A DNA stretch of 64,000 nt from Euptelea pleiosperma (Eukaryota > Streptophyta > Magnoliopsida > Ranunculales > Eupteleaceae), in contig CM068547.1 of assembly GCA_035048495.1 (NCBI GenBank), positions 19,165,913 to 19,229,912 on the forward strand, written 5' to 3'. This document shows positions 1-12,544 of this stretch, piece by piece. The notes under the pieces were generated by a model. That model did no database searches. It was not told the DNA's origin and was given only the letters and a program-made list of their open reading frames with translations. Within the stretch, counting starts at the first letter, position 1, and the number at the start of each line of letters is the position of its first letter. Both the position numbers and the translations under genes were made by a program.

Positions 1-3000
1 CGAATTCTTCCATTACTATTGTTTCAACACATTTGAAGTGTTAGAACAAGATTCGGGACAGTCGAAACAAGTTAGCTCCATCCGTTCGTCAACGTCTCAA
101 ATTGGACTCAGTTTGTGTGTTACATTCCGAAGCCTATAACTTGTGACTTTTTTGCAACCGGACCTCATAATTAGACTCATACTCTTCCATTACTATTGTT
201 TCAACAGATATGAAGTGTTGGAACAATATTTGGGACAATCGAAACAAGTTAGCTCCATCCGTGCGTCAACGTTTCAAATTGGACTCAGTTTGTGTGTTAC
301 ATTCCGAATCCTAAAACTTGTGACTTTTTCGCAACCGGACCTCGTAATTGGACTCAAACTCTTCTATTACTATTGTTTCAACACATTTGAAGTGTTGGAA
401 CAAGATTCGAGACAGTCGAAACAAGTTAGCTCCATCAGTGCGTCAATGTCTTTAATTGGACTAAGTTTGTGTGTTACATTCCGAAGCCTATAACTTGTGA
501 CTTTTTTGTAACCGGACCTCATAATTAGACTCATACTCTTCCATTACTATTGTTTCAACATATTTGAAGTGTTGGAACAAGATTCGGGACAGTCGAAACA
601 AGTTAGCTCCATCCGTTCGTCAACGTCTCAAATTGGACTCAGTTTGTGTGTTACGTTCCGAACCCTATAACTTGTGATTTTTTCACAACTGGACCTCGTA
701 ATTAGACCCAAACTCTTCCATTAGTATTGTTTCAATAGATTTGAAGTGTTGGAACAGTATTTGGGACAGTCAAAACAACTTACCTCCAGCCGTGCGTCAA
801 AGTCTCAAATTGGACTTAGTTTGTGTGTTACGTTCCTAAGCCTATAACTTGTGACTTTTTCGCAATCAGACCTCGTAATTTTACTCAAACTCTTCCATTA
901 TTATTGTTTCAACACATCTGAACTATTGGAACAAGATTCGGGACAGGCAAAACAAGTTAGCTCCATCCGTGCGTCAACGTCTCAAATTGGACACAGTTTG
1001 TGTGTTACATTCCGAAGCCAATAACTTGTGACTTTTTCGCAACCGGACCTCGTAATTGGACTCAAACTCTTGTATTACTATATTTTCAACACATTTGATG
1101 TGTTGGAACAGTATTTGGGACAGTCAAAACAACTTACCTCCATCCGTGCGTCAAAGTTTCAAATTGGACTTAGTTTGTGTGTTACGTTCCTAAGCCTATA
1201 ACTTGTGACTTTTTCACAACCGGACCTCGTAATTGGAGTCAAACTCTTCCATTACTATTGTTTCAACACATTTGAAGTGTTAGAACAAGATTCGTGATAG
1301 TCGAAACAAGTTAGCTCCATCCGCGCGTCAACGTCTCAAAATGGACTCAGTTTGTGTGTTACATTCCGAAGCCTATAACTTGTGACTTTTTCGTAACCGG
1401 ACCTCATAATTAGATCCAAACTCTTCGCTTACTATTGTTTCAATAGATTTGAAGTGTTGGAACAGTATTTGGGACAGTCAAAACAACTTACCTCCATCCG
1501 TGCGTCAAAGTCTCAAATTGAATTTAGTTTGTGTGTTACGTTCCTAAGCCTATAACTTGTGACTTTTTCGTAACCGGACCTCGTAATTGGACTCAAACTC
1601 TTCCATTACTATTGTTTCAACACATTTGAAGTGTTAGAACAAGATTCGTGATAGTCGAAACAAGTTAGCTCCATCCGTGCGTCAACGTCTCAAATTGGAC
1701 TCAGTTTGTGTGTTACATTCCGAAGCCTATAACTTGTGACTTTTTCGCAACCGGACCTCATAATTAGACTCAAACTCTTCCATTACTATTCTTTCAACAG
1801 ATTTGAAGTGTTGGAACAATATTTGGGACAGTCAAAACAAGTTAGCTCCATCCGTGCGTCAACGTCTCAAATTGGACACAGTTTGTGTGTGATATTCCGA
1901 AGCCAATAACTTGTGACTTTTTCACAACCGGACCTCGTAATTGGACTCAAACTCTTGTATTACTATTGTTTCAACACATTTGATGTGTTGGAACAAGATT
2001 CGGGACGGTCGAAACAAGTTAGCTCCATCCATACGTCAACGTCTCAAATTGGACTCAGTTTCTGTGTTGCATTCCGAAGCCTATAACTTGTGACTTTTTC
2101 GCAACCGGACCACGTAATTGGACTCAAACTCTTCCATTACTATTGTTTCAACATATTTGAAGTGTTAGAACAAGATTCGTGATAGTCGAAACAAGTTAGC
2201 TCCATCCGTGCGTCAACGTCTCAAATTGGACTCAGTTTGTGTGTTACATTCCGAAGCCTATAACTTTTGACTTTTTCGCAACTGGACCTCATAATTAGAC
2301 CCAAACTCTTCCATTACTATTGTTTCAATAGATTTGAAGTGTTGGAACAGTATTTGGGACAGTCAAAACAACTTACCTCCATCCGTGCGTCAAAGTCTCA
2401 AATTGGACTTAGTTTGTGTGTTACGTTCCTAAGCCTATAACTTGTGACTTTTTCGCAATCAGACCTCGTAATTTTACTCAAACTCTTCCATTATTATTGT
2501 TTCAACCCATTTGAAGTATTGGAACAAGATTCGGGACAGGCAAAACAAGTTAGCTACATTCGTGCGTCAACATCTCAAATTGGACACAGTTTGTGTGTTA
2601 CATTCCGAAGCCAATAACTTGTGACTTTTTCGCAACCGGACCTCGTAATTGGACTCAAACTCTTGTATTACTATTGTTTCAACACATTTGATGTGTTGGA
2701 AGAAGATTCGGGATGGTCAAAACAAGTTAGCTCCATCCGTACCTCAACGTCTCAAATTGGACTCAGTTTCTGTGTTGCATTCCGAAGCCTATAACTTGTG
2801 ACTTTTTCGCAACCGGACCTCGTGATTGGACTCAAACTCTTCTATTACTATTGTTTCAACACATTTGAAGTGTTGAAACAAGATTCGGGACAGTTAAAAC
2901 AAGTTACCTCCATCCGTTCATCAACGTCTCAAATTGGACTCAGTTTGTGTGTTACGTTCCGAACCCTGTAACTTGTGACTTTTTCGCAACTGGAACTCGT

Positions 3001-3340
3001 ACTTAGACTCGAATTCTTCCATTACTATTGTTTCAAAACATTTGAAGTGTTGGAACAAGATTCGGGACAGTCGAAACAAATTAGCTCCATCTGTTCGTCA
3101 ACGTCTGAAATTGGACTCAGTTTGTGTGTTACATTCCGAAGCCTATAACTTGTGACTTTTTCGAAACCGGACCTCATAATAAGAGTCATACTCTTCCATT
3201 ACTATTGTTTCAACATATTTGAAGTGTTGGAACAAGATTCGGAACAGTCGAAACAAGTTAGCTCCATCCGTTCGTCAACGTCTAAAATTGGACTCCGTTT
3301 CTGTGTTACATTCCGAAGCCTATAACTTGTGACTTTTTCG
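1..3340 (+). repeat. Left flanking block, copy 1 (with an extra six monomers)
   Basis: This block matches 10090-12544. The offset is 10089 (57 monomers) at its start and 10266 (58 monomers) from about 540 to 1757, because the other copy has two monomers (10409-10762) where this one has a single different monomer (320-496). From about 2816 to 3340 the offset becomes 9204 (52 monomers), because 1757-2816 here is an extra stretch of six monomers. Shared rare variants include GTGATTTTTTCACAACTGG near 674 and 10940, TATTTTCAACAC near 1081 and 11347, and ACCCTGTAACTTG near 2965 and 12169. The window starts inside the block, so its true left end is not visible. Confidence 0.85.
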
Positions 3341-4567
3341 CAACCGGACCTCATAATTAGACTCAAACTCTTCCATTACAATTGTTTCAACAGATTTGAA
3401 GTGTTGGAACAATATTTGGGACAGTCGAAACAAGTTAGCTCCATCCGTACGTCAACGTCTCAAATTGGACTCAGTTTCTGTGTTGCATTCCGAAGCCTAT
3501 AACTTGTGACTTTTTCGCCACTGGACCTCGTGATTGGACTCAAACTCTTCTATTACTATTGTTTCAACACATTTAAAGTGTTGAAATAAGATTCGGGACA
3601 GTCGAAACAAGTTAGCTCCATCCGTTCGTCAACGTCTCAAATTGGACTTAGTTTGTGTGTTACATTCCGAACCCTATAACTTGTGACTTTTTCGCAACCG
3701 GACCTCGTAATTGGACTCAAACTCTTCCATTACTATTGTTTCAACACATTTGAAGTGTTAGAACAAGATTCGTGATAGTCGAAACAAGTTAGCTCCATCC
3801 GTGCGTCAACGTCTCAAATTGGACTCAGTTTGTGTGTTACATTCCGAAGCCTATAACTTGTGACTTTTTCGCAACCGGACCTCATAATTAGACCCAAACT
3901 CTTCCATTACTATTGTTTCAATAGATATGAAGTGTTGGAACAATATTTGGGACAGTCGAAACAAGTTAGCTCCATCAGTGCGTCAATGTCTTTAATTGGA
4001 CTAAGTTTGTGTGTTACATTCCGAAGCCTATAACTTGTGACTTTTTTGCAACCGGACCTCATAATTAGACTCAAACTCTTCCATTACTATTGTTTCAACA
4101 GATATGAAGTGTTGGAACAATATTTAGGACAGTCGAAACAAGTTAGCTCCATCAGTGCGTCAATGTCTTTAATTGGACTAAGTTTGTGTGTTACATTCCG
4201 AAGCCTATAACTTGTGACTTTTTCGCAACCGGACCTCATAATTAGACTCATACTCTTCCATTACTATTGTTTCAACATATTTGAAGTGTTGGAACAAGAT
4301 TCGGGATAGTCGAAACAAGTTAGCTCCATCCGTTCGTCAACGTCTCAAATTGGACTCAGTTTGTGTGTTACGTTCCGAACACTATAACTTGTGACTTTTT
4401 CGCAACTGGACCTCGTAATTTGACTCGAAATCTTCCATTACTATTGTTTCAACACATTTGAAGTGTTGGAACAAGATTCGGGACAGTCGAAACAAGTTAG
4501 CTCCATCCGTTCGTCAACGTCTCAAATTGGACTCAGTTTGTGTGTTACATTCCGAAGCCTATAACTT
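3341..4567 (+). repeat. Transitional monomers between block 1 and the six-monomer HOR
   Basis: These are about seven monomers of mixed subfamilies. The first resembles monomers near 14850 and 16430 (CATAATTAG type followed by GTACGTCAACG and TTCTGTGTTGCATTCC). Later ones are hybrids of six-monomer HOR types, such as AGATATGAAG together with CAGTGCGTCAATGTCTTTAATTGG in one monomer near 3925-3990 and again near 4100-4170. These hybrids suggest unequal exchange at the edge of the HOR zone. No non-satellite sequence is present. Confidence 0.7.
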
Positions 4568-5629
4568 GTGACTTTTTCGCTACCGGACCTCATAATTAGA
4601 CTCAAACTCTTCCATTACTATTGTTTCAACAGATATGAACTGTTGGAACAATATTTGGGACAGTCGAAACAAGTTAGCTCCATCCGTGCGTCAACGTCTC
4701 AAATTGGACTCAGTTTGTGTATTACATTCTGAAGCCTAAAACTTGTGACTTTTTCGCAACGGGACCTCGTAATTGGACTCAAACTCTTCTATTACTTTTG
4801 TTTCAACACATTTGAAGTGTTGGAACAAGATTCGAGACAGTCGAAACAAGTTAGCTCCATCAGTGCGTCAATGTCTTTAATTGGACTAAGTTTGTGTGTT
4901 ACATTCCGAAGCCTATAACTTGTGACTTTTTTGCAACCGGACCTCATAATTAGACTCATACTCTTCCATTACTATTGTTTCAACATATTTGAAGTGTTGG
5001 AACAAGATTCGGGACAGTCGAAACAAGTTAGCTCCATCCGTTCGTCAACGTCTCAAATTGGACTCAGTTTGTGTGTTACGTTCCGAACCCTATAACTTGT
5101 GACTTTTTCGCCACTGGACCTCGTAATTAGACTCGAATTCTTCCATTACTATTGTTTCAACACATTTGAAGTGTTGGAACAAGATTCGGGACAGTCGAAA
5201 CAAGTTAGCTCCATCCGTTCGTCAACGTCTCAAATTGGACTCAGTTTGTGTGTTACATTCCGAAGCCTATAACTTGTGACTTTTTTGCAACCGGACCTCA
5301 TAATTAGACTCATACTCTTCCATTACTATTGTTTCAACATATTTGAAGTGTTGGAACAAGATTCGGGACAGTCGAAACAAGTTAGCTCCATCTGTTCGTC
5401 AACGTCTCAAATTGGACTCAGTTTGTGTGTTACGTTCCGAACCCTATAACTTGTGACTTTTTCGCAACTGGACCTCGTAATTAGACTCGAATTCTTCCAT
5501 TACTATTGTTTCAACACATTTGAAGTGTTGGAACAAGATTCGGGACAGTCGAAACAAGTTAGCTCCATCCGTTCGTCAACGTCTCAAATTGGACTCAGTT
5601 TGTGTGTTACATTCCGAAGCCTATAACTT
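4568..5629 (+). repeat. Six-monomer HOR unit A (1062 bp)
   Basis: This is a full unit of the left-zone HOR. Its six monomers begin at 4568 (CGCTACCGG, AGATATGAAC), 4745 (CGTAATTGG, GATTCGAGACAG, CAGTGCGTCAATGTC), 4922 (TTTTTTGCAACC, CATACTC, ATATTTG), 5099 (CGCCACTGG, CGAATTC), 5276 (TTTTTTGCAACC, ATATTTG) and 5453 (CGCAACTGG, CGAATTC). The same order recurs at 6338-7399 and 8462-9523. Monomers 3-4 and 5-6 are themselves near-duplicates, so the unit contains a doubled 354-bp dimer. Confidence 0.9.
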
Positions 5630-6337
5630 GTGACTTTTTCGCTACCGGACCTCATAATTAGACTCAAACTCTACCATTACTATTGTTTCAACAGATATGA
5701 AGTGTTGGAACAATATTTGGGACAGTCGAAACAAGTTAGCTCCATTCGTGCGTCAACGTCTCAAATTGGACTCAGTTTGTGTGTTACATTCCGAAGCCTA
5801 AAACTTGTGACTTTTTCGCAACCGGACCTCGTAATTGGACTCAAACTCTTCTATTACTATTGTTTCAACACATTTGAAGTGTTGGAACAAGATTCGAGAC
5901 AGTCGAAACAAGTTAGCTCCATCAGTGCGTCAATGTCTTTAATTGGACTAAGTTTGTGTGTTACATTCCGAAGCCTAAAACTTGTGCCTTTTCCGCAACC
6001 GGACCTCGTGATTGGACTCAAACTCTTCTATTACTATTGTTTCAACACATTTGAAGTGTTGAAACAAGATTCGGGACAGTCGAAACAAGTTAGCTCCATC
6101 CGTTCGTCAACGTCTCAAATTGGACTCAGTTTGTGTGTTACGTTCCGAACCCTATAACTTGTGACTTTTTCGCAACTGGACCTCGTAATTAGACTCGAAT
6201 TCTTCCATTACTATTGTTTCAACATATTTGAAGTGTTGGAACAAGATTCGGAACAGTCGAAACAAGTTAGCTCCATCCGTTCGTCAACGTCTCAAATTGG
6301 ACTCAGTTTGTCTGTTACATTCCGAAGCCTATAACTT
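5630..6337 (+). repeat. Shortened HOR unit B (four monomers, 708 bp)
   Basis: It starts with the same CGCTACCGG monomer and AGATATG variant as unit A, followed by the GATTCGAGACAG monomer. It then has only two more monomers: one from 5984 with GTGCCTTTTCCGCAACC and CGTGATTGG, and one from 6161 with CGCAACTGG and CGAATTC. Two monomers of the standard order are missing and one has been replaced by a CGTGATTGG type otherwise common further right. The result is an exact 4 x 177 spacing to the next unit at 6338. Confidence 0.85.
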
Positions 6338-7399
6338 GTGACTTTTTCGCTACCGGACCTCATAATTAGACTCAAACTCTACCATTACTATTGTTTCAAC
6401 AGATATGAAGTGTTGGAACAATATTTGGGACAGTCGAAACAAGTTAGCTCCATCCGTGCGTCAACGTCTCAAATTGGACTCAGTTTGTGTGTTACATTCC
6501 GAAGCCTAAAACTTGTGACTTTTTCGTAACCGGACCTCGTAATTGGACTCAAACTCTTCTATTACTATTGTTTCAACACATTTGAAGTGTTGGAACAAGA
6601 TTCGAGACAGTCGAAACAAGTTAGCTCCATCAGTGCGTCAATGTCTTTAATTGGACTAAGTTTGTGTGTTACATTCCAAAGCCTATAACTTGTGACTTTT
6701 TTGCAACCGGACCTCATAATTAGACTCATACTCTTCCATTACTATTGTTTCAACATATTTGAAGTGTTGGAACAAGATTCGGGACAGTCGAAACAAGTTA
6801 GCTCCATCCGTTCGTCAACGTCTCAAATTGGACTCAGTTTGTGTGTTACGTTCCGAACCCTATAACTTGTGACTTTTTCGCCACTGGACCTCGTAATTAG
6901 ACTCGAATTCTTCCATTACTATTGTTTCAACACATTTGAAGTGTTGGAACAAGATTCGGGACAATCGAAACAAGTTAGCTCCATCCGTTCGTCAACGTCT
7001 CAAATTGGACTCAGTTTGTGTGTTACATTCCGAAGCCTATAACTTGTGACTTTTTTGCAACCGGACCTCATAATTAGACTCATACTCTTCCATTACTATT
7101 GTTTCAACATATTTGAAGTGTTGGAACAAGATTCGGGACAGTCGAAACAAGTTAGCTCCATCCGTTCGTCAACGTCTCAAATTGGACTCAGTTTGTGTGT
7201 TACGTTCCGAACCCTATAACTTGTGACTTTTTCGCAACTTGACCTCGTAATTAGACTCGAATTCTTCCATTACTATTGTTTCAACACATTTGAAGTGTTG
7301 GAACAAGATTCGGGACAGTCGAAACAAGTTAACTCCATCCGTTCGTCAACGTCTCAAATTGGACTCAGTTTGTGTGTTACATTCCGAAGCCTATAACTT
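6338..7399 (+). repeat. Six-monomer HOR unit C (1062 bp)
   Basis: This has the same monomer order as 4568-5629, with starts at 6338, 6515, 6692, 6869, 7046 and 7223. Private changes include CGTAACCGG at the start of the second monomer and CGCAACTTGACC in the sixth. Unit-to-unit identity by eye is much higher than between neighbouring monomers, which is the defining property of a higher-order repeat. Confidence 0.9.
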
Positions 7400-8461
7400 G
7401 TGACTTTTTCGCTACCGGACCTCATAATTAGACTCAAACTCTTCCATTACTATTGTTTCAACAGATATGAAGTGTTGGAACAATATTTGGGACAGTCGAA
7501 ACAAGTTAGCTCCATCCATGCGTCAACGTCTCAAATTGGACTCAGTTTGTATGTTACATTCCGAAGCCTAAAACTTGTGACTTTTTCGCAACCGGACCTC
7601 GTAATTGGACTGAAACTCTTCTATTACTATTGTTTCAACACATTTGAAGTGTTGGAACAAGATTCGAGACAGTCGAAACAAGTTAGCTCCATCAGTGCGT
7701 CAATGTCTTTAATTGGACTAAGTTTGTGTGTTACATTCCGAAGCCTATAACTTGTGACTTTTTCGCAACTGGACCTCGTAATTAGACTCGAATTCTTCCA
7801 TTACTATTGTTTCAACACATTTGAAGTGTTGGAAGAAGATTCGGGACAGTCGAAACAAGTTAGCTCCATCCGTTCGTCAACGTATCAAATTAGACTCAGT
7901 TTGTGTGTTACATTCCGAAGCCTATAACTTTTGACTTTTTCACAACCGGACCTCGTAATTGGACTCAAACTCTTGTATTACTATTGTTTCAATACATTTG
8001 ATGTGTTGGAACGAGATTCGGGACGGTCGAAACAAGTTAGCTCCATCCGTACGTCAACGTCTCAAATTGGACTCAGTTTCTGTGTTGCATTCCGAAGCCT
8101 ATAACTTGTGACTTTTCCGCAACCGGACCTCGTGATTGGACTCAAACTCTTCTATTACTATTGTTTCAACACATTTGAAGTGTTGAAACAAGATTCGGGA
8201 CAGTCGAAACAAGTTAGCTCCATCCGTTCGTCAACGTCTCAAATTGGACTCAGTTTGTGTGTTACGTTCCGAACCCTATAACTTGTGACTTTTTCGCAAC
8301 TGGACCTCGTAATTAGACTCGAATTCTTCCATTACTATTGTTTCAACACATTTGAAGTGTTGTAACAAGATTCGGGACAGTCGAAACAAGTTAGCTCCAT
8401 CCGTTCGTCAACGTCTCAAATTGGACTCAGTTTGTCTGTTACATTCCGAAGCCTATAACTT
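7400..8461 (+). repeat. Variant six-monomer unit D (1062 bp)
   Basis: Length and first two monomers fit the HOR, but the last four differ. The order is 7400 (CGCTACCGG), 7577 (GGACTGAAAC), 7754 (CGCAACTGG, CGAATTC), 7931 (CACAACCGG, CTTGTATTAC, dyad variant GATGTGTTGG), 8108 (TTCCGCAACC, CGTGATTGG, GTGTTGAAAC) and 8285 (CGCAACTGG, CGAATTC). The total is still six monomers, so the register with units C and E is kept. It looks like an exchange product with the shortened 5630 type plus other monomers. Confidence 0.8.
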
Positions 8462-9523
8462 GTGACTTTTTCGCTACCGGACCTCATAATTAGACTCAAA
8501 CTCTTCCATTACTATTGTTTCAACAGATATGAAGTGTTGGAACAATATTTGGGACAGTCGAAACAAGTTAGCTCCATCCGTGCGTCAACGTCTAAAATTG
8601 GACTCAGTTTGTGTATTACATTCCGAAGCCTAAAACTTGTGACTTTTTCGCAACCGGACCTCGTAATTGGACCCAAACTCTTCTATTACTTTTGTTTCAA
8701 CACATTTGAAGTGTTGGAACAAGATTCGAGACAGTCGAAACAAGTTAGCTCCATCAGTGCGTCAATGTCTTTAATTGGACTAAGTTTGTGTGTTACATTC
8801 CGAAGCCTATAACTTGTGACTTTTTTGCAACCGGACCTCATAATTAGACTCATACTCTTCCATTACTATTGTTTCAACATATTTGAAGTGTTGGAACAAG
8901 ATTCGGGACAGTCGAAACAAGTTAGCTCCATCCGTTCGTCAACGTCTCAAATTGGACTCAGTTTGTGTGTTACGTTCCGAAGCCTATAACTTGTGACTTT
9001 TTCGCCACTGGACCTCGTAATTAGACTCGAATTCTTCCATTACTATTGTTTCAACACATTTGAAGTGTTGGAACAAGATTCGGGACAGTCGAAACAAGTT
9101 AGCTCCATCCGTTCGTCAACGTCTCAAATTGGACTCAGTTTGTGTGTTACATTCCGAAGCCTATAACTTGTGACTTTTTTGCAACCGGACCTCATAATTA
9201 GACTCATACTCTTCAATTACTATTGTTTCAACATATTTGAAGTGTTGGAACAAGATTCGGGACAGTCGAAACAAGTTAGCTCCATCTGTTCGTCAACGTC
9301 TCAAATTGGACTCAGTTTGTGTGTTACGTTCTGAACCCTATAACTTGTGACTTTTTCGCAACTGGACCTCGTAATTGGACTCGAATTCTTCCATTACTAT
9401 TGTTTCAACACATTTGAAGTGTTGGAACAAGATTCGGGACAGTCGAAACAAGTTAGCTCCATCCGTTCGTCAACGTCTCAAATTGGACTCAGTTTGTGTG
9501 TTACATTCCGAAGCCTATAACTT
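8462..9523 (+). repeat. Six-monomer HOR unit E (1062 bp)
   Basis: Monomers begin at 8462, 8639, 8816, 8993, 9170 and 9347, in the order of units A and C (CGCTACC; CGTAATTGG with GATTCGAGACAG; TTTTTTGC; CGCCACTGG; TTTTTTGC; CGCAACTGG). It shares with unit A, but not with unit C, GTGTATTACATTC in the first monomer and TATTACTTTTGTTTC in the second. Confidence 0.9.
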
Positions 9524-10089
9524 GTGACTTTTTCGCTACCGGACCTCATAATTAGACTCAAACTCTTCCATTACTGTTGTTTCAACAGATATGAAGTGTT
9601 GGAACAATATTTGGGACAGTCGAAACAAGTTAGCTCCATCCGTGCGTCAACGTCTCAAATTGGACTCAGTTTGTATGTTACATTCCGGAGCCTAAAACTT
9701 GTGACTTTTTCGCAACCGGACCTCGTAATTGGACTGAAACTCTTCTATTACTATTGTTTCAACACATTTGAAGTGTTGGAACAAGATTCGAGACAGTCGA
9801 AACAAGTTAGCTCCATCAGTGCGTCAATGTCTTTAATTGGACTAAGTTTGTGTGTTACATTCCGAAGCCTATAACTTGTGACTTTTTTGCAACCGGACCT
9901 CATAATTAGACTCATACTCTTCCATTACTATTGTTTCAACATATTTGAAGTGTTGGAACAAGATTCGGGACAGTCGAAACAAGTTAGCTCCATCCGTTCG
10001 TCAACGTCTCAAATTGGACTCAGTTTGTTTGTTACGTTCCGAACCCTATAACTTGTGACTTTTTCGCCACTGGACCTCGTAATTAGACT
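9524..10089 (+). repeat. Partial HOR unit F running into block 1 copy 2
   Basis: The unit opens as expected at 9524 (CGCTACCGG, here with ATTACTGTTGTTTC), 9701 (GGACTGAAAC), 9878 (TTTTTTGC) and 10055 (CGCCACTGG). It then passes into the block copied from the left end of the window, whose first monomer start is at 10232 and combines the TTTTTTGCAACC 5' part with the AGATATGAAG 3' part. That hybrid marks the fifth position of the HOR being replaced. Confidence 0.8.
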
Positions 10090-12544
10090 CGAATTCTTCC
10101 ATTACTATTGTTTCAACACATTTGAAGTGTTGGAACAAGATTCGGGACAGTCGAAACAAGTTAGCTCCATCCGTTCGTCAACGTCTCAAATTGGACTCAG
10201 TTTGTGTGTTACATTCCGAAGCCTATAACTTGTGACTTTTTTGCAACCGGACCTCATAATTAGACTCATACTCTTCCATTACTATTGTTTCAACAGATAT
10301 GAAGTGTTGGAACAATATTTGGGACAATCGAAACAAGTTAGCTCCATCCGTGCGTCAACGTTTCAAATTGGACTCAGTTTGTGTGTTACATTCCGAAGCC
10401 TAAAACTTGTGACTTTTTTGCAACCGGACCTCGTAATTGGACTCAAACTCTTTTATTACTATTGTTTCAACAGATTTGAAGTGTTGAAACAAGATTCGGG
10501 ACAGTCAAAACAAGTTAGCTCCATCCGTTCGTCAACGTCTCAAATTGGACTCAGTTTGTGTGTTACGTTCCGAACCCTATAACTTGTGACTTTTTCGCAA
10601 CTGGACCTCGTAATTAGACTCGAATTCTTCCATTACTATTGTTTCAACACATTTGAAGTGTTGGAACAAGATTCGGGATAGTCGAAACAAGTTAGGTCCA
10701 TCCGTTCGTCAACGTCTCAAATTGTACTCAGTTTGTGTGTTACATTCCGAAGCCTATAACTTGTGACTTTTTTGCAACCGGACCTCATAATTAGACTCAT
10801 ACTCTTCCATTACTATTGTTTCAACATATTTGAAGTGTTGGAACAAGATTCGGGACAGTCGAAACAAGTTAGCTCCATCCGTTCGTCAACGTCTCAAATT
10901 GGACTCAGTTTGTGTGTTACGTTCCGAACCCTATAACTTGTGATTTTTTCACAACTGGACCTCGTAATTAGACCCAAACTCTTCCATTAGTATTGTTTCA
11001 ATAGATTTGAAGTGTTGGAACAGTATTTGGGACAGTCAAAACAACTTACCTCCATCCGTGCGTCAAAGTCTCAAATTGGACTTAGTTTGTGTGTTACGTT
11101 CCTAAGCCTATAACTTGTGACTTTTTCGCAATCAGACCTCGTAATTTTACTCAAACTCTTCCATTATTATTGTTTCAACACATTTGAAGTATTGGAACAA
11201 GATTCGGGACAGGCAAAACAAGTTAGCTCCATCCGTGCGTCAACGTCTCAAATTGGACACAGTTTGTGTGTTACATTCCGAAGCCAATAACTTGTGACTT
11301 TTTCGCAACCGGACCTCGTAATTGGACTCAAACTCTTGTATTACTATATTTTCAACACATTTGATGTGTTGGAACAGTATTTGGGACAGTCAAAACAACT
11401 TACCTCCATCCGTGCGTCAAAGTTTCAAATTGGACTTAGTTTGTGTGTTACGTTCCTAAGCCTATAACTTGTGACTTTTTCACAACCGGACCTCGTAATT
11501 GGACTCAAACTCTTCCATTACTATTGTTTCAACACATTTGAGGTGTTAGAACAAGATTCGTGATAGTCGAAACAAGTTAGCTCCATCCGCGCGTCAACGT
11601 CTCAAATTGGACTTAGTTTGTGTGTTACATTCCGAAGCCTATAACTTGTGACTTTTTCGCAACCGGACCTCATAATTAGATCCAAACTCTTCGCTTACTA
11701 TTGTTTCAATAGATTTGAAGTGTTGGAACAGTATTTGGGACAGTCAAAACAACTTACCTCCATCCGTGCGTCAAAGTCTCAAATTGAACTTAGTTTGTGT
11801 GTTACGTTCCTAAGCCTATAACTTGTGACTTTTTCGCAACCGGACCTCGTAATTGGACTCAAACTCTTCCATTACTATTGTTTCAACACATTTGAAGTGT
11901 TAGAACAAGATTCGTGATAGTCAAAACAAGTTAGCTCCATCCGTGCGTCAACGTCTCAAATTGGACTCAGTTTGTGTGTTACATTCCGAAGCCTATAACT
12001 TGTGACTTTTTCGCAACCGGACCTCGTGATTGGACTCAAACTCTTCTATTACTATTGTTTCAACACATTTGAAGTGTTGAAACAAGATTCGGGACAGTTA
12101 AAACAAGTTAGCTCCATCCGTTCGTCAACGTCTCAAATTGGACTCAGTTTGTGTGTTACGTTCCGAACCCTGTAACTTGTGACTTTTTCGCAACTGGGAG
12201 TCGTAATTAGACTCGAATTCTTCCATTAATATTGTTTCAACACATTTGAAGTGTTGGAACAAGATTCGGGACAGTCGAAACAAGTTAGCTCCATCCGTTC
12301 GTCAACGTCTCAAATTGGACTCAGTTTGTGTGTTACATTCCGAAGCCTATAACTTGTGACTTTTTCGAAACCGGACCTCATAATAAGACTCATACTCTTC
12401 GATTACTATTGTTTCAACATATTTGAAGTGTTGGAACAAGATTCGGAACAGTCGAAACAAGTTAGCTCCATCCGTTCGTCAACGTCTCAAATTGGACTCA
12501 GTTTGTGTGTTACATTCCGAAGCCTATAACTTGTGACTTTTTCG
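10090..12544 (+). repeat. Left flanking block, copy 2
   Basis: This is the second copy of the block at 1-3340. It is shorter because it lacks the six-monomer stretch found at 1757-2816, and it joins directly at about 12024, where the downstream part of copy 1 (from 2816) resumes. The part from 12020, which carries AGTTAAAAC, ACCCTGTAAC and CGAAACCGGACCTCATAATAAG, also recurs near 15900-16320, 23530-23950 and, partly, 41820-42060. Confidence 0.85.

Noticed and set aside
660..680. Telomere-like CCCTATAA in GAACCCTATAAC
   Set aside because: It occurs once per monomer in some subfamilies and is not a CCCTAA/CCCTAAA tandem. It arises as a variant of GAAGCCTATAAC.
5630..6157. A 175-codon open reading frame (also 58108-58635 and many of 60-116 codons)
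   Set aside because: All are in-frame read-through of the satellite, are repeated from monomer to monomer, begin at GTG or TTG, and end at the same monomer position. No domain, codon bias or separate context supports a protein.
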